Positions 31,459 through 45,158 of a DNA stretch of 64,000 bases are shown here, piece after piece. The notes beneath the pieces were generated by a model. That model did not search any database and was not told the origin of the DNA. It saw only the letters and a list, made by a program, of their open reading frames with translations. The position numbers were made by a program, and so were the translations under genes. Positions within the stretch are counted from its first letter, which is position 1, and every line of letters starts with the position of its first letter. The stretch is from NCBI GenBank assembly GCA_039090855.1, contig CM077025.1, positions 98,746,489 through 98,810,488 of the forward strand, in the 5' to 3' direction. Origin of the DNA: Macrothele yani. Its lineage: Eukaryota > Arthropoda > Arachnida > Araneae > Macrothelidae.

Positions 31459-34400
31459 GGTTCTGATTAGCGTCTCACTTATTCAGTTCCGTACCAAAAG
31501 GTTCTGATTTTTTTTTTTTTTTTTTTTTGATTGAAGGTTTAACGACCACCGTGAGCAACTCAATGGGCTATAAGCAGTCGCCCGTCCCTAATTTAGGGTC
31601 ACTGGTTCCAGGGAAGGGAGAGAGCCAGTGCCGTAAGACAAACACAACATCCATGCCTCACCGGGATTCGAACCCGGACCCCTTTCGGACGAATGATCAG
31701 AGGCCATCGCTCAGACCACTGCGCCACCGGGGCGGCAGGTTCTGATTAGTGCCTCACCTATTCAGTTTCATACCAAATGGTTCTGATTAATGTCTTGCAT
31801 ATTAAGTTCCTTACCAAATGGTTCTGATTAGTGCCTCGCTTATTCAGTTTCGTACAAATGGTTCTGATTAATGTCTTGCTTATTCAGTTCCATACCAAAT
31901 TGTTCTGATTAGTGTCCCGCTTATTCAGTTTCATATAAATGGTTCTGATTAATGTCTTGCTTATTCAGTTCCATACCAAATTGTTCTGATTAGTACCCCG
32001 CTTATTCAGTTTCATACAAATAGTTCTAATTAATGTCTTGATTCAGTTCCATACCCAATGGTTCTGATTAGTGCCTCGCTTATTCAGTTTCATACAAATA
32101 GTTCAAATTAATGTCTTGCTTATTCAGGTCCATACCAAATGGTTCTGATTAGTGCCCCGCTTATTCAGTTTCATACAAATAGTTCTAATTAATGTCTTGC
32201 TTATTCAGTTCCATACCAAATTGTTCTGATTAGTGTCCCGCTTATTCAGTTTCATATAAATGGTTCTGATTAATGTCTTGCTTATTCAGTTCCATACCAA
32301 ATTGTTCTGATTAGTGCCCCGCTTATTCAGTTTCATACCAAATAGTTCTAATTAATGTCTTGCTTATTCAGTTCCATACCCAATGGTTCTGATTAGTGCC
32401 TCGCTTATTCAGTTTCATACAAATAGTTCAAATTAATGTCTTGCTTATTCAGGTCCATACCAAATTGTTCTGATTAGTGTCTCGCTTATTCAGTTTCATA
32501 CAAATAGTTCTAATTAATGTCTTGCTTATTCAGTTCCATACCAAATTGTTCTGATTAGTGTCCCGCTTATTCAGTTTCATATAAATGGTTCTGATTAATG
32601 TCTTGCTTATTCAGTTCCATACCAAATTGTTCTGATTAGTATCTCGCTTATTCAGTTCCATACCAAATGGTTCTGATTACTGTCTCGCTTATTCAGTTCC
32701 ATACCCAATGGTTCTGATTAGTGCCTCGCTTATTCAGTTTCATACAAATAGTTCAAATTAATGTCTTGCTTATTCAGGTCCATACCAAATGGTTCTGATT
32801 AGTGCCTCCCTTATTCAGTTTCATACAAATAGTTCTAATTAATGTCTTGCTTATTCAGTTCCATACCAAATGGTTCTGATTAGTGCCTCGCTTATTCAGT
32901 TTCGTACAAATGGTTCTGATTAATGTCTTGCTTATTCAGTTCCATACCAAATTGTTCTGATTAGTATCTCGCTTATTCAGTTCCATACCAAATGGTTCTG
33001 ATTAGTGCCTCCCCTTCTGATTCAGTTTCATACCAAATGGTTCTGATTAGTGCCTCGCTTATTCCATATTAATGGTTCTTGCTTATTCAGTTCCATACCA
33101 AATTGTTCTGATTAGTATCTCGCTTATTCAGTTCCATACCAAATGGTTCTGATTAGTGCCTCGCTTATTCAGTTTCATACAAATAGTTCTAATTAATGTC
33201 TTGCTTATTCAGTTCCATACCAAATTGTTCTGATTAGTGTCTCGCTTATTCAGTTTCATATAAATGGTTCTGATTAATGTCTTGCTTATTCAGTTCCATA
33301 CCAAATTGTTCTGATTAGTATCTCGCTTATTCAGTTCCATACCAAATGGTTCTGATTACTGTCTCGCTTATTCAGTTCCATACCCAATGGTTCTGATTAG
33401 TGCCTCGCTTATTCAGTTTCATACAAATAGTTCAAATTAATGTCTTGCTTATTCAGTTCCATACCAAATGGTTCTGATTAGTGCCTCCCTTATTCAGTTT
33501 CATACAAATAGTTCTAATTAATGTCTTGCTTATTCAGTTCCATACCAAATGGTTCTGATTAGTGCCTCGCTTATTCAGTTTCATACAAATGGTTCTGATT
33601 AATGTCTTGCTTATTCAGTTCCATACCAAATTGTTCTGATTAGTATCTCGCTTATTCAGTTCCATACCAAATGGTTCTGATTAGTGCCTCCCTTATTCAG
33701 TTTCATACAAATGGTTCCAATTAATGTCTTGCTTATTCAGTTCCATACCAAATTGTTCTGATTAGTGTCTCGCTTATTCAGTTTCATATAAGTGGTTCTG
33801 ATTAATGTCTTGCTTATTCAGTTCCACACCAAATTGTTCTGATTAGTATCTCGCTTATTTAGTTCCATACCAAATGGTTCTGATTACTGTCTCGCTTATT
33901 CAGTTCCATACCCAATGGTTCTGATTAGTGCCTCGCTTATTCAGTTTCATACAAATAGTTCAAATTAATGTCTTGCTTATTCAGTTCCATACCAAATGGT
34001 TCTGATTAGTGCCTCGCTTATTCAGTTTCATACAAATGGTTCTAATTAATGTCTTGCTTATTCAGTTCCATACCAAATGGTTCTGATTAGTGCCCTCGCT
34101 TATTCAGTTTCATACAAATAGTTCTAATTAATGTCTTGCTTATTCAGTTCCATACCAAATGGTTCTGATTAGTGCCTCGCTTATTCAGTTTCATACAAAT
34201 AGTTCTAATTAATGTCTTGCTTATTCAGTTCCATACCAAATTGTTCTGATTAGTGTCTCGCTTATTCAGTTTCATATAAATGGTTCTGATTAATGTCTTG
34301 CTTATTCAGTTCCATACCAAATTGTTCTGATTAGTATCTCGCTTATTCAGTTCCATACCAAATGGTTCTGATTACTGTCTCGCTTATTCAGTTCCATACC

Positions 34401-37400
34401 CAATGGTTCTGATTAGTGCCTCGCTTATTCAGTTTCATACAAATAGTTCAAATTAATGTCTTGCTTATTCAGTTCCATACCAAATGGTTCTGATTAGTGC
34501 CTCCCTTTATTCAGTTTCATACAAATAGTTCTAATTAATGTCTTGCTTATTCAGTTCCATACCAAATGGTTCTGATTAGTGCCTCGCTTATTCAGTTTCA
34601 TACAAATGGTTCTCATTAATGTCTTGCTTATTCAGTTCCATACCAAATGGTTCTGATTAGTGCCTCGCTTATTCAGTTTCGTACAAATGGTTCTGATTAA
34701 TGTCTTGCTTATTCAGTTCCACACCAAATTGTTCTGATTAGTATCTCGCTTATTCAGTTCTATAACAAATGGTTCTGATTACTGTCTCGCTTATTCAGTT
34801 CCATACCCAATGGTTCTGATTAATGTCTTGCTTATTCAGTTCCATACCAAATGGTTCTGATTAGTGCCTCGCTTATTCAGTTTCATATAAATGGTTCTGA
34901 TTAATGTCTTGCTTATTCAGTTCCATACCAAATTGTTCTGATTAGTATCTCGCTTATTCAGTTCCATACCAAATGGTTCTGATTAGTGCCTCCCTTATTC
35001 AGTTTCATACAAATGGTTCCAATTAATGTCTTGCTTATTCAGTTCCATACCAAATTGTTCTGATTAGTATCTCTCTTATTCAGTTCCATACCAAATGGTT
35101 CTGATTAGTGCCTCCCTTATCCAGTTTCATACAAATGGTTCTAATTAATGTCTTGCTTTTTCAGTTCCATACCAAATGGTTCTGATTAGTGCCTTGCTTA
35201 TTCAGTTTCATACAAATGGTTCTAATTAATGTCTTGCTTATTCAGTTCCATACCAAATGGTTCTGATTAGTGCCACACTTATTCAGTTTCATACAAATGG
35301 TTCTGATTAATGTCTTGCTTATTCAGTTCTATACCAAATGGTTCTGATTAGTGCCTCCCTTATTCAGTTTCATACAAATGGTTCTGATTAATGTCTTGCT
35401 TATTCAGTTTAATACCAAATTATTCTGATTAGTATCTCTCTTATTCAGTTCCATAGCAAATGGTTCTGATTAGTGCCTCCTTTATTCAGTTTCATGCACA
35501 TAGTTCTAATTAATGTCTTGCTTATTCAGTTCCATACCAAATTGTTCTGATTAGTATCTCGCTTATTCAGTTCCATACCAAATGGTTCAGATTACTGTCT
35601 CGCTTATTCAGTTCCATACCCAATGGTTCTGATTAGTGCCTCGCTTATTCAGTTTCATACAAATAGTTCAAATTAATGTCTTGCTTATTCAGTTCCATAC
35701 CAAATGGTTCTGATTAGTGCCTCCCTTATTCAGTTTCATACAAATAGTTCTAATTAATGTCTTGCTTATTCAGTTCCATACCAAATGGTTCTGATTAGTG
35801 CCTCGCTTATTCAGTTTCATACAAATGGTTCTCATTAATGTCTTGCTTATTCAGTTCCATACCAAATGGTTCTGATTAGTGCCTCGCTTATTCAGTTTCG
35901 TACAAATGGTTCTGATTAATGTCTTGCTTATGCAGTTCCATACCAAATTGTTCTGATTAGTATCTCGCTTATTCAGTTCCATACCAAATGGTTCTGATTA
36001 GTGCCCCGCTTATTCAGTTTCATACAAATAGTTCTAATTAATGTCTTGCTTATTCAGTTCCATACCAAATTGTTCTGATTAGTGTCTCGCTTATTCAGTT
36101 TCATATAAGTGGTTCTGATTAATGTCTTGCTTATTCAGTTCCACACCAAATTGTTCTGATTAGTATCTCGCTTATTTAGTTCCATACCAAATGGTTCTGA
36201 TTACTGTCTCGCTTATTCAGTTCCATACCCAATGGTTCTGATTAGTGCCTCGCTTATTCAGTTTCATACAAATAGTTCAAATTAATGTCTTGCTTATTCA
36301 GGTCCATACCAAATGGTTCTGATTAGTGCCTCGCTTATTCAGTTTCATACAAATGGTTCTCATTAATGTCTTGCTTATTCAGTTCCATACCAAATGGTTC
36401 TGATTAGTGCCTCGCTTATTCAGTTTCATACAAATAGTTCTAATTAATGTCTTGCTTATTCAGTTCCATACAAAATGGTTCTGATTAGTGCCTCGCTTAT
36501 TCAGTTTCATACAAATGGTTCTCATTAATGTCTTGCTTATTCAGTTCCATACCAAATGGTTCTGATTAGTGCCTCGCTTATTCAGTTTCGTTCAAATGGT
36601 TCTGATTAATGTCTTGCTTATTCAGTTCCACACCAAATTGTTCTGATTAGTATCTCGCTTATTCAGTTCTATACCAAATGGTTCTGATTAGTGCCCCGCT
36701 TATTCAGTTTCATACAAATAGTTCTAATTAATGTCTTGCTTATTCAGTTCCATACCAAATTGTTCTGATTAGTGTCTCGCTTATTCAGTTTCATATAAAT
36801 GGTTCTGATTAATGTCTTGCTTATTCAGTTCCATACCAAATTGTTCTGATTACTCTTGCTTATTCAGTTCCATACCAAATGGTTCTGATTACTGTCTCTC
36901 TTATTCAGTTCCATACCCAATGGTTCTGATTAGTGCCTCGCTTATTCAGTTCCATACCAAATTGTTCTGATTAGTATCTCTCTTATTCAGTTCCATACCA
37001 AATTGTTCTGATTAGTGTCTCGCTTATTCAGTTTCATATAAATGGTTCTGATTAATGTCTTGCTTATTCAGTTCCATACCAAATTGTTCTGATTAGTATC
37101 TCGCTTATTCAGTTCCATACCAAATGGTTCTGATTACTGTCTCGCTTATTCAGTTCCATACCCAATGGTTCTGATTAGTGCCTCGCTTATTCAGTTTCAT
37201 ACAAATAGTTCAAATTAATGTCTTGCTTATTCAGTTCCATACCAAATGGTTCTGATTAGTGCCTCCCTTATTCAGTTTCATACAAATAGTTCTAATTAAT
37301 GTCTTGCTTATTCAGTTCCATACCAAATGGTTCTGATTAGTGCCTCGCTTATTCAGTTTCATACAAATGGTTCTCATTAATGTCTTGCTTATTCAGTTCC

Positions 37401-40400
37401 ATACCAAATGGTTCTGATTAGTGCCTCGCTTATTCAGTTTCGTACAAATGGTTCTGATTAATGTCTTGCTTATTCAGTTCCACACCAAATTGTTCTGATT
37501 AGTATCTCGCTTATTCAGTTCTATACCAAATGGTTCTGATTAGTGCCTCGCTTATTCAGTTTCATACAAATGGTTCTGACTAATGTCTTGCTTATTCAGT
37601 TCCATACCAAATGGTTCTGATTAGTGCCTCGCTTATTCAGTTTCATATAAATGGTTCTGATTAATGTCTTGCTTATTCAGTTCCATACCAAATTGTTCTG
37701 ATTAGTATCTCGCTTATTCAGTTCCATACCAAATGGTTCTGATTAGTGCCTCCCTTATTCAGTTTCATACAAATGGTTCCAATTAATGTCTTGCTTATTC
37801 AGTTCCATACCAAATTGTTCTGATTAGTATCTCTCTTATTCAGTTCCATACCAAATGGTTCTGATTAGTGCCTCCCTTATCCAGTTTCATACAAATGGTT
37901 CTAATTAATGTCTTGCTTTTTCAGTTCCATACCAAATAGTTCTGATTAGTGCCTTGCTTATTCAGTTTCATACAAATGGTTCTAATTAATGTCTTGCTTA
38001 TTCAGTTCCATACGAAATGGTTCTGATTAGTGCCTCGCTCATTCAGTTTCATACAAATGGTTCTGATTAATATCTTTCTTATTCAGTTCTATACCAAATG
38101 GTTCTGATTAGTGCCTCCCTTATTCAGTTTCATACAAATAGTTCTGATTAATGTCTTGCTTATTCAGTTCCATACCAAATTATTCTGATTAGTATCTCTC
38201 TTATTCAGTTCCATACCAAATGGTTCTGATTAGTGCCTCCCTTATTCAGTTTCATGCAAATAGTTCTAATTAATGTCTTGCTTATTCAGTTCCATACCAA
38301 ATTGTTCTGATTAGTGTCTCGCTTATTCAGTTTCATACAAATAGTTCTAATTAATGTCTTGCTTATTCAGTTCCATACCAAATTGTTCTGATTAGTGTCT
38401 CGCTTATTCAGTTTCATATAAATGGTTCTGATTAATGTCTTGCTTATTCAGTTCCATACCAAATTGTTCTGATTAGTATCTCGCTTATTCAGTTCCATAC
38501 CAAATGGTTCTGATTACTGTCTCGCTTATTCAGTTCCATACCCAATGGTTCTGATTAGTGCCTCGCTTATTCAGTTTCATATAAATGGTTCTGATTAATG
38601 TCTTGCTTATTCAGTTCCATACCAAATTGTTCTGATTAGTGTCTCGCTTATTCAGTTTCATATAAATGGTTCTGATTAATGTCTTGCTTATTCAGTTCCA
38701 TACCAAATGGTTCTGATTAGTGCCTCGCTTATTCAGTTTCATACAAATGGTTCTGATTAATGTCTTGCTTATTCAGTTCCATACCAAATGGTTCTGATTA
38801 GTGCCTCGCTTATTCAGTTTCATATAAATGGTTCTGATTAATGTCTTGCTTATTCAGTTCCATACCAAATTGTTCTGATTAGTGTCTCGCTTATTCAGTT
38901 TCATATAAATGGTTCTGATTAATGTCTTGCTTATTCAGTTCCATACCAAATTGTTCTGATTAGTGCCCCGCTTATTCAGTTTCATACAAATAGTTCTAAT
39001 TAATGTCTTGCTTATTCAGTTCCATACCAAATTGTTCTGATTAGTGTCTCGCTTATTCAGTTTCATACAAATAGTTCTAATTAATGTCTTGCTTATCCAG
39101 TTCCATACCAAATTGTTCTGATTAGTGTCTCGCTTATTCAGTTTCATATAAATGGTTCTGATTAATGTCTTGCTTATTCAGTTCCATACCAAATTGTTCT
39201 GATTAGTATCTCGCTTATTCAGTTCCATACCAAATGGTTCTGATTACTGTCTCGCTTATTCAGTTCCATACCCAATGGTTCTGATTAGTGCCTCGCTTAT
39301 TCAGTTTCATACAAATGGTTCTCATTAATGTCTTGCTTATTCAGTTCCATACCAAATGGTTCTGATTAGTGCCTCGTTTATTCAGTTTCGTACAAATGGT
39401 TCTGATTAATGTCTTGCTTATTCAGTTCCACACCAAATTGTTCTGATTAGTATCTCGCTTATTCAGTTCTATACCAAATGGTTCTGATTAGTAACTCGCT
39501 TATTCAGTTTCATACAAATGGTTCTGATTAATGTCTTGCTTATTCAGTTCCATACCAAATGGTTCTGATTAGTGCCTCGCTTATTCAGTTTCATATAAAT
39601 GGTTCTGATTAATGTCTTGCTTATTCAGTTCTATACCAAATTGTTCTGATTAGTATCTCGCTTATTCAGTTCCATACCAAATGGTTCTGATTAGTGCCTC
39701 CCTTATTCAGTTTCATACAAATGGTTCCAATTAATGTCTTGCTTATTCAGTTCCATACCAAATTGTTCTGATTAGTATCTCTCTTATTCAGTTCCATACC
39801 AAATGGTTCTGATTAGTGCCTCCCTTATCCAGTTTCATACAAATGGTTCTAATTAATGTCTTGCTTTTTCAGTTCCATACCAAATAGTTCTGATTAGTGC
39901 CTTGCTTATTCAGTTTCATACAAATGGTTCTAATTAATGTCTTGCTTATTCAGTTCCATACCAAATGGTTCTGATTAGTGCCTCGCTTATTCAGTTTCAT
40001 ACAAATGGTTCTGATTAATGTCTTGCTTATTCAGTTCTATACCAAATGGTTCTGATTAGTGCCTCCCTTATTCAGTTTCATACAAATGGTTCTAATTAAT
40101 GTCTTGCTTATTCAGTTCCATACCAAATTGTTCTGATTAGTATCTCTCTTATTCAGTTCCATACCAAATGGTTCTGATTAGTGCCTCGCTTATTCAGTTT
40201 CATACAAATGGTTCTAATTAATGTCTTGCTTATTCAGTTCCATACCAAATAGTTCGGATTAGTGCCTTGCTTATTCAGTTTCATACAAATGGTTCTGATT
40301 AATGTCTTGCTTATTCAGTTCTATACTAAATGGTTCTGATTAGTGCCTCCCTTATTCAGTTTCATACAAATGGTTCTAATTAATGTCTTGCTTATTCAGT

Positions 40401-41660
40401 TCCATACCAAATTGTTCTGATTAGTATCTCGCTTATTCAGTTCTATACCAAATGGTTCTGATTAGTGCCTCGCTTATTCAGTTTCATACAAATGGTTCTG
40501 ATTAATGTCTTGCTTATTCAGTTCCATACCAAATGGTTCTGATTAGTGCCTCGCTTATGCAGTTTCATATAAATGGTTCTGATTAATGTCTTGCTTATTC
40601 AGTTCCATACCAAATTGTTCTGATTAGTATCTCGCTTATCGCTTATTCAGTTCCATACCAAATTGTTCTGATTAGTATCTCGCTTATCGCTTATTCAGTT
40701 CCATACCAAATGGTTCTGATTACTGTCTCTCTTATTCAGTTCCATACCAAATGGTTCTGATTAGTGCCTCGCTTATTCAGTTTCATATAAATGGTTCTGA
40801 TTAATGTCTTGCTTATTCAGTTCCATACCAAATTGTTCTGATTAGTATCTCGCTGATTCAGTTCCATACCAAATGGTTCTGATTACTGTTTCTCTTATTC
40901 AGTTTCATACCAAATGCGGTTCTGATTAGTGCCTCCCTTATTCAGTTTCATACAAATGCTTCTAATTAATGTCTTGCTTATTCAGTTCCATACCAAATAG
41001 TTCTGATTAGTGCCTTGCTTATTCAGTTTCATACAAATGGTTCTGATTAATGTCTTGCTTATTCAGTTCCATACCAAATGGTTCTGATTAGTGCCTCGCT
41101 TATTCAGTTTCATATAAATGGTTCTGATTAATGTCTTGCTTATTCAGTTCCATACCAAATTGTTCTGATTAGTATCTCGCTTATTCAGTTCCATACCAAA
41201 TGGTTCTGATTACTGTCTCGCTTATTCAGTTCCATACCAAATGGTTCTGATTAGTGCCTCGCTTATTCAGTTTCATACAAATGGTTCTAATTAATGTCAT
41301 GCTTATTCAGTTCCATACCAAATTGTTCTGATTAGTGCCTCACTTATTCAGTTTCATACAAATGGTTCTGATTAATGTCTTGCTTATTCAGTTCCATACC
41401 AAATGGTTCTGACTAGTGCATCCCTTATTCAGTTCCATACCAAATGGTTCTGATTAGTGTCTCGCTTATTCAGTTCCATACCAAATGGTTCTGATTACTG
41501 TCTCGCTTATTCAGTTTATACAAATGGTTCTGATTAATGTCTTGCTTATTCAGTTCCATACAAATGGTTCTGATTAATGTTTTGCTTATTCAGTTCCATA
41601 CCAAATGGTTCTGATTAGTGCCTCAGTTATTAGGTTTCACACCGTATGATTCTGAATTGC
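31459..41660. repeat. satellite array, alternating 40/41-bp monomers (~81-bp dimer), ~10.2 kb
   Basis: About 250 monomers. Type 1 has TTTCATACAAATGG, then TTCTGATTAATGTCTTGC. Type 2 has TTCCATACCAAATGG, then TTCTGATTAGTGCCTCGC. Both end TTATTCAG. They mostly alternate. Rarer variants mark block duplications: CCTCCCTTATCCAG followed by TTGCTTTTTCAG occurs at 35111, 37871 and 39819, and ACCCAATGG recurs at spacings that are multiples of about 40.6 bp (for example 32053, 32378, 32703). The edges decay (31459-31500; 41600-41660). No ORF of 60 codons or more lies inside, in any frame. A SINE sits at the left edge. Confidence 0.95.
31499..31747 (-). mobile_element. SINE family A in the first satellite monomers
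   Basis: The insert spans 31510-31736 with the 11-bp duplication AGGTTCTGATT (31499-31509, 31737-31747), which is itself satellite sequence. It is a full-length, little-diverged copy on minus. It has a T-run, the complement of GGTCGTTAAACC, the B box GGGTTCGAATCCC complement, and a head ending GCCACCGGGGCGGC. It is the best full-length family A reference here. Confidence 0.93.
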
Positions 41661-43256
41661 ATAATGTCTATTAATTTCAACAGCAACTTATTAACGGCAT
41701 CGGTTAGTGATTTTCCCCCGTTTTATAACTGGGCAAGTTGCGGGCAAATGCCCAGACCGCAGAATTTTAGGGGGCATAAGAGGGAAATTTCTTTTTTATG
41801 GCAAGATTTTGGAATAATTGTTTAATGATATTTTTTTCAATTTCAAGGATTCCTCGAGTGAGGAAACCACTCTACGTACGAGCAGTTATAAGAAAGAAAA
41901 AAAAAGAAAAAAAATCAGCAACAGAATTATGTAAAGAAGCTAGTCGCAAAAATAAATCGAAATACGGTACATGCGAAGGAAGCAATGGAGAGACAGTTGC
42001 TCTAAAAGCAAACATACATTGGCGTATTTAAATGGATCACACCCACACCCAATGCCCCACCTCCCTCGTCGGAGGGGGGGCAGTCAACATATTCCACTCT
42101 CATTAATATGTTTGTTTTTATAATTCCGTGGCGTATTTAGAAGCAGACACTATCTCCACGCTGGACGCCGAGCAAGACTTTTATGCGTATGCTAGGCGCC
42201 AAGCTTACGCATGCGCAGCCAGTATATTTGACTCATGGGTCAAGACCAAGGAGGATGACATAACAAGCAAGCCCTACGTAAAGCTCTGAAGCCGACGCTC
42301 TGAGCGGTATAGCCATCTTATGTTACCCTTCTGATTGCGTTCCCATCGAATTACGTACCTAACAATATAGGCAGGCTAACACTTTTAAAGCCTTCTTGCG
42401 AAAAGAAAAAATACCATGTACATTTATGGATGTAGTCTATAATATCACCACTGTTTTCTATTCTTTCTTGCTAAGTCACGCTTTACTGCTGCGTACGACA
42501 AAAATCCCTTTAACTGGTCACACCAAAAGTACATGCTGTTTAAAGTAATGCATGAAGCCGTTCACAAACTCTAAAGTGAAGAAGAAAACCCTGATTTATT
42601 ACATGTGATCGAGTGAATGTTTCTGAAGACAGAAACGCAACGAAATGTTACTTAGAAACAATAGTTCGTGCTAAACTTTCATAATTTACAAAATTTTAAC
42701 GAAGAGTACACGGAATATGCAAATTGAAAAACGTTTGTAGCGCACAATAAAATCCGTTAGCGTTAATAGATTACTATGTACTAATAAGAAATGCGATAAT
42801 TTACGAATTTAAAATAACAAAAAAAAAACCAAAAAACCACGGATTTTATTGTGCGCGAAAAACGAATGCTTTTTACAAAGTTTTATTAAAACGTTTTCGG
42901 AAATGTGATCAGGAGTTATTAAAAACTGGACAAATTTCTAATTCGTACTAGAAATGTTTAGCTATTCCATCTTAAGTTTTTGATTCGCAAATACAATAGA
43001 TATCTCTTCAGCTTTTAATGTTAGTTGAACTTCAAATGAACAATTCCATAAATCAGTCATAAGCAAACGCTCTTCTCACACGAAATAAAAAACTGAAATC
43101 TTCCTTAACTTACAAAGCAAAAATGAGCAACTGGGGTTAATGTAACATGGCGGCCACGCAACTTAGCTGGCTTCAATGGTGAGAGCACATGCTCTCTCCC
43201 CTTATTCTATACGCCTTGGTCAAGACGCGAGTCTCATCTACCTAGACTGCGCTGTA
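41661..43256. other. unassigned, with an 18-bp inverted repeat
   Basis: GCGCACAATAAAATCCGT at 42740-42757 is repeated inverted at 42839-42856. Around 41726-41765, GGGCAAGTTGCGGGCAAATG and GGGGGCATAAGAG recall hAT subterminal text, but no ends were found. The plus frame 41798-42031 is Lys-rich and unsupported. Confidence 0.4.
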
Positions 43257-44811
43257 CACAGGGTATCTGAAAAATACCCGGCAAAACTGCAGGAATGAGT
43301 TCCTCATAGATAGATAAGAAAAAAGTTTAGATCAACATAGGTCCGGAAATGCTTGGTTTCCTGGTTTTCGAGTTGTGAAGGTCTGTCTATGAAACTTAAT
43401 TGCTCACATTACCTGACTGAGGTCTGTCTGTCTTGGTTTCCCAGTTATTCACCGAAATGTTTTGTCTCCCGCAGGTGAATTCCTTCATCACAAAGTACTG
43501 ACAGAATCTGGTGGTTTTCCTTTCCGATCATGTACTCAAATCAGGAGTAAACGGATATGCACTTTATGTATGGTTTGGTGGATGACAATTCTCTGCAGGC
43601 TATAGTCCTTTGTACCACGAAAGCTTCCCAGGACGAAGATGTCCAGACAGGAAAACGTTTGAAAGTATCCACCGCCGCCTTTGTGAGCATGGGACCTTTA
43701 CATCTCGTGCTGCCGGCAAAGGACGACCAAGATTTACGACTCCTGAAGTAGAGGCGGAGATTTTGGATGTTGTACATGCGAATCCTAGAATCAGCAGACG
43801 CAGATTAGCAATGCAACTGGCCTGTTCATTGTTCGACTGTTTGTAGAGTGTTGCGAGAATAACACCTGTATCCCTACCATCTGCAACGGGTACAGGCCTT
43901 GTCACTAGCAGATTACCCTAAGCGAGTAATGTTCTGCCAGTGGTTCTTGCAGAAGGGTGGTACAACTACGAACTTTCCTGCTTTAGTGAAATTCACCGAT
44001 GATGAACAGTTCACAAGCGACGGAATCCTAAACTTTCACAGTCAGCATTATGGGCTGAGGAAAACCCACATGTAATTCTTCTACCACGTCACCGACAAGG
44101 GTTCAGCCTAAACACCTTGGCGGGTGTTTTTGGTGATAAGTTATTTGGGCCCCATGTACTTCCTAACAAACTCACGGAGCGGGCATACCACATATTTCTG
44201 GAAAACAGCATGCCTGATTTCTTGGACGACACGCTACTGATCATTCGTCAACAAGCACACTTTATGCAGGATGGCGCTCCCGCACATTTTAGCCCCCTAG
44301 CTGGCAATTACTTGAATCGAAAGTTTCCTAGTCGGTGGAAAGATAGAGTTGGACCAATTTCATGGTCTCCAAGCTCACCAGATTTGAATCCTCTAAATTT
44401 CCTCTTGTGGGGCCATTTAAAATCATTGGTGTATTCAACTCCAGTAACAGATGTGGAAACTCTCCGCACTCCAGTAACAGATGTGGAAACTCTCCGCACT
44501 CCAGTAACAGATGTGGAAACTCTCCGCAATCGAATTGTGGCAGGTTGTGAAACAATATGGCACATGCCAGCAATTTACCAGTGTGTTCTCGAGTCCATGA
44601 GACATCGATGTGAGGCCTGTATTGAGGCATAAGGTGGACATTTTGAACAATTACTATAAGATAATGTGAACAGTTAAGTGTCATAAACAGACCTTCATAA
44701 CTTGGAAACCAAGCATTTCCGGACCGATGTTGATATAAACTTTCTTTCTTATCTACCTATGAGGAACTCATTCCTGCAGTTCTGCCGTGTATTTTTGAGA
44801 CGCCCTGTATA
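43255..44811 (+). mobile_element. mariner-like element with ~140-bp inverted ends, dead
   Basis: It lies between TA at 43255-43256 and TA at 44810-44811. The ends begin CACAGGGTATCTGAAAAATA (left) and TACAGGGCGTCTCAAAAATA (right, inward). Inverted similarity continues for about 140 bp, including GGAATGAGTTCCTCATAG and GGTCCGGAAATGCTTGG. The interior is a decayed transposase. TIRs this long are unusual for mariners but occur in several insect lineages. Confidence 0.85.
43557..44632 (+). pseudogene. mariner-like transposase, broken
   Basis: The N-terminal part (43610-43846) has a HTH-like block: FESIHRRLCEHGTF, then RPRFTTPEVEAEILDVVHAN and RISRRRLAMQ. The middle, in other frames, keeps FTDDEQFTSDGILN near 44000 (first catalytic Asp region). 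The C-terminal part (44117-44632) keeps FMQDGAPAHFS (second Asp), but the third site reads SPDLNPLNF instead of PLDF. The third Asp appears replaced by Asn. A 30-bp unit encoding TPVTDVETLR is present three times (44438-44527) where relatives have one. Frameshifts and a stop near 44070 also break the gene. It would have acted on the long TIRs around it. Confidence 0.85.
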
Positions 44812-45060
44812 TTCAACGTTCCACTTCTGTTCCATGTTACCGTGAGTTTTTATTAGCATTGTATGTGTAACGCGGCTTTCGCGTGTGGTTTTGGTTAGAT
44901 AAGTTCGCCAGCTGGAATGTTTAAACATGAGTAAGAAATTAAGTGGTGCTGAGTTTAGAAAGCGTGCTGTTTAAAGACAGAAAGGTGAACTTAAACAACT
45001 AAAAAGAGTACCGAAAGTAAGCTCGATTTTTGCATCTACCCTTGATGTCACATCCACTTT

Positions 45061-45116
45061 CATTCTGCAGTCTGTTGTCCCTGTCCGGCTGTACAGGGAC
45101 AAGAGACTGCAGAATG
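45061..45116. repeat. 24-bp near-perfect hairpin
   Basis: The arms are 45061-45084 and 45093-45116, with 23 of 24 bases pairing across an 8-nt loop (CCGGCTGT). It lies within the N-terminal coding part of the hAT pseudogene. Confidence 0.85.
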
Positions 45117-45158
45117 TGATGAAGCAGCTTGTTTCAACACAGAAAAATGGATCGCAAT

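Noticed and set aside
31459..41660. CRISPR-like array of short repeats
   Set aside because: There are no unique spacers. The units are continuous 40/41-bp satellite monomers in a eukaryotic context.
44308..44684. Minus-strand ORFs over the 30-bp triplication
   Set aside because: They are antisense shadows of the transposase, whose motifs are on plus.
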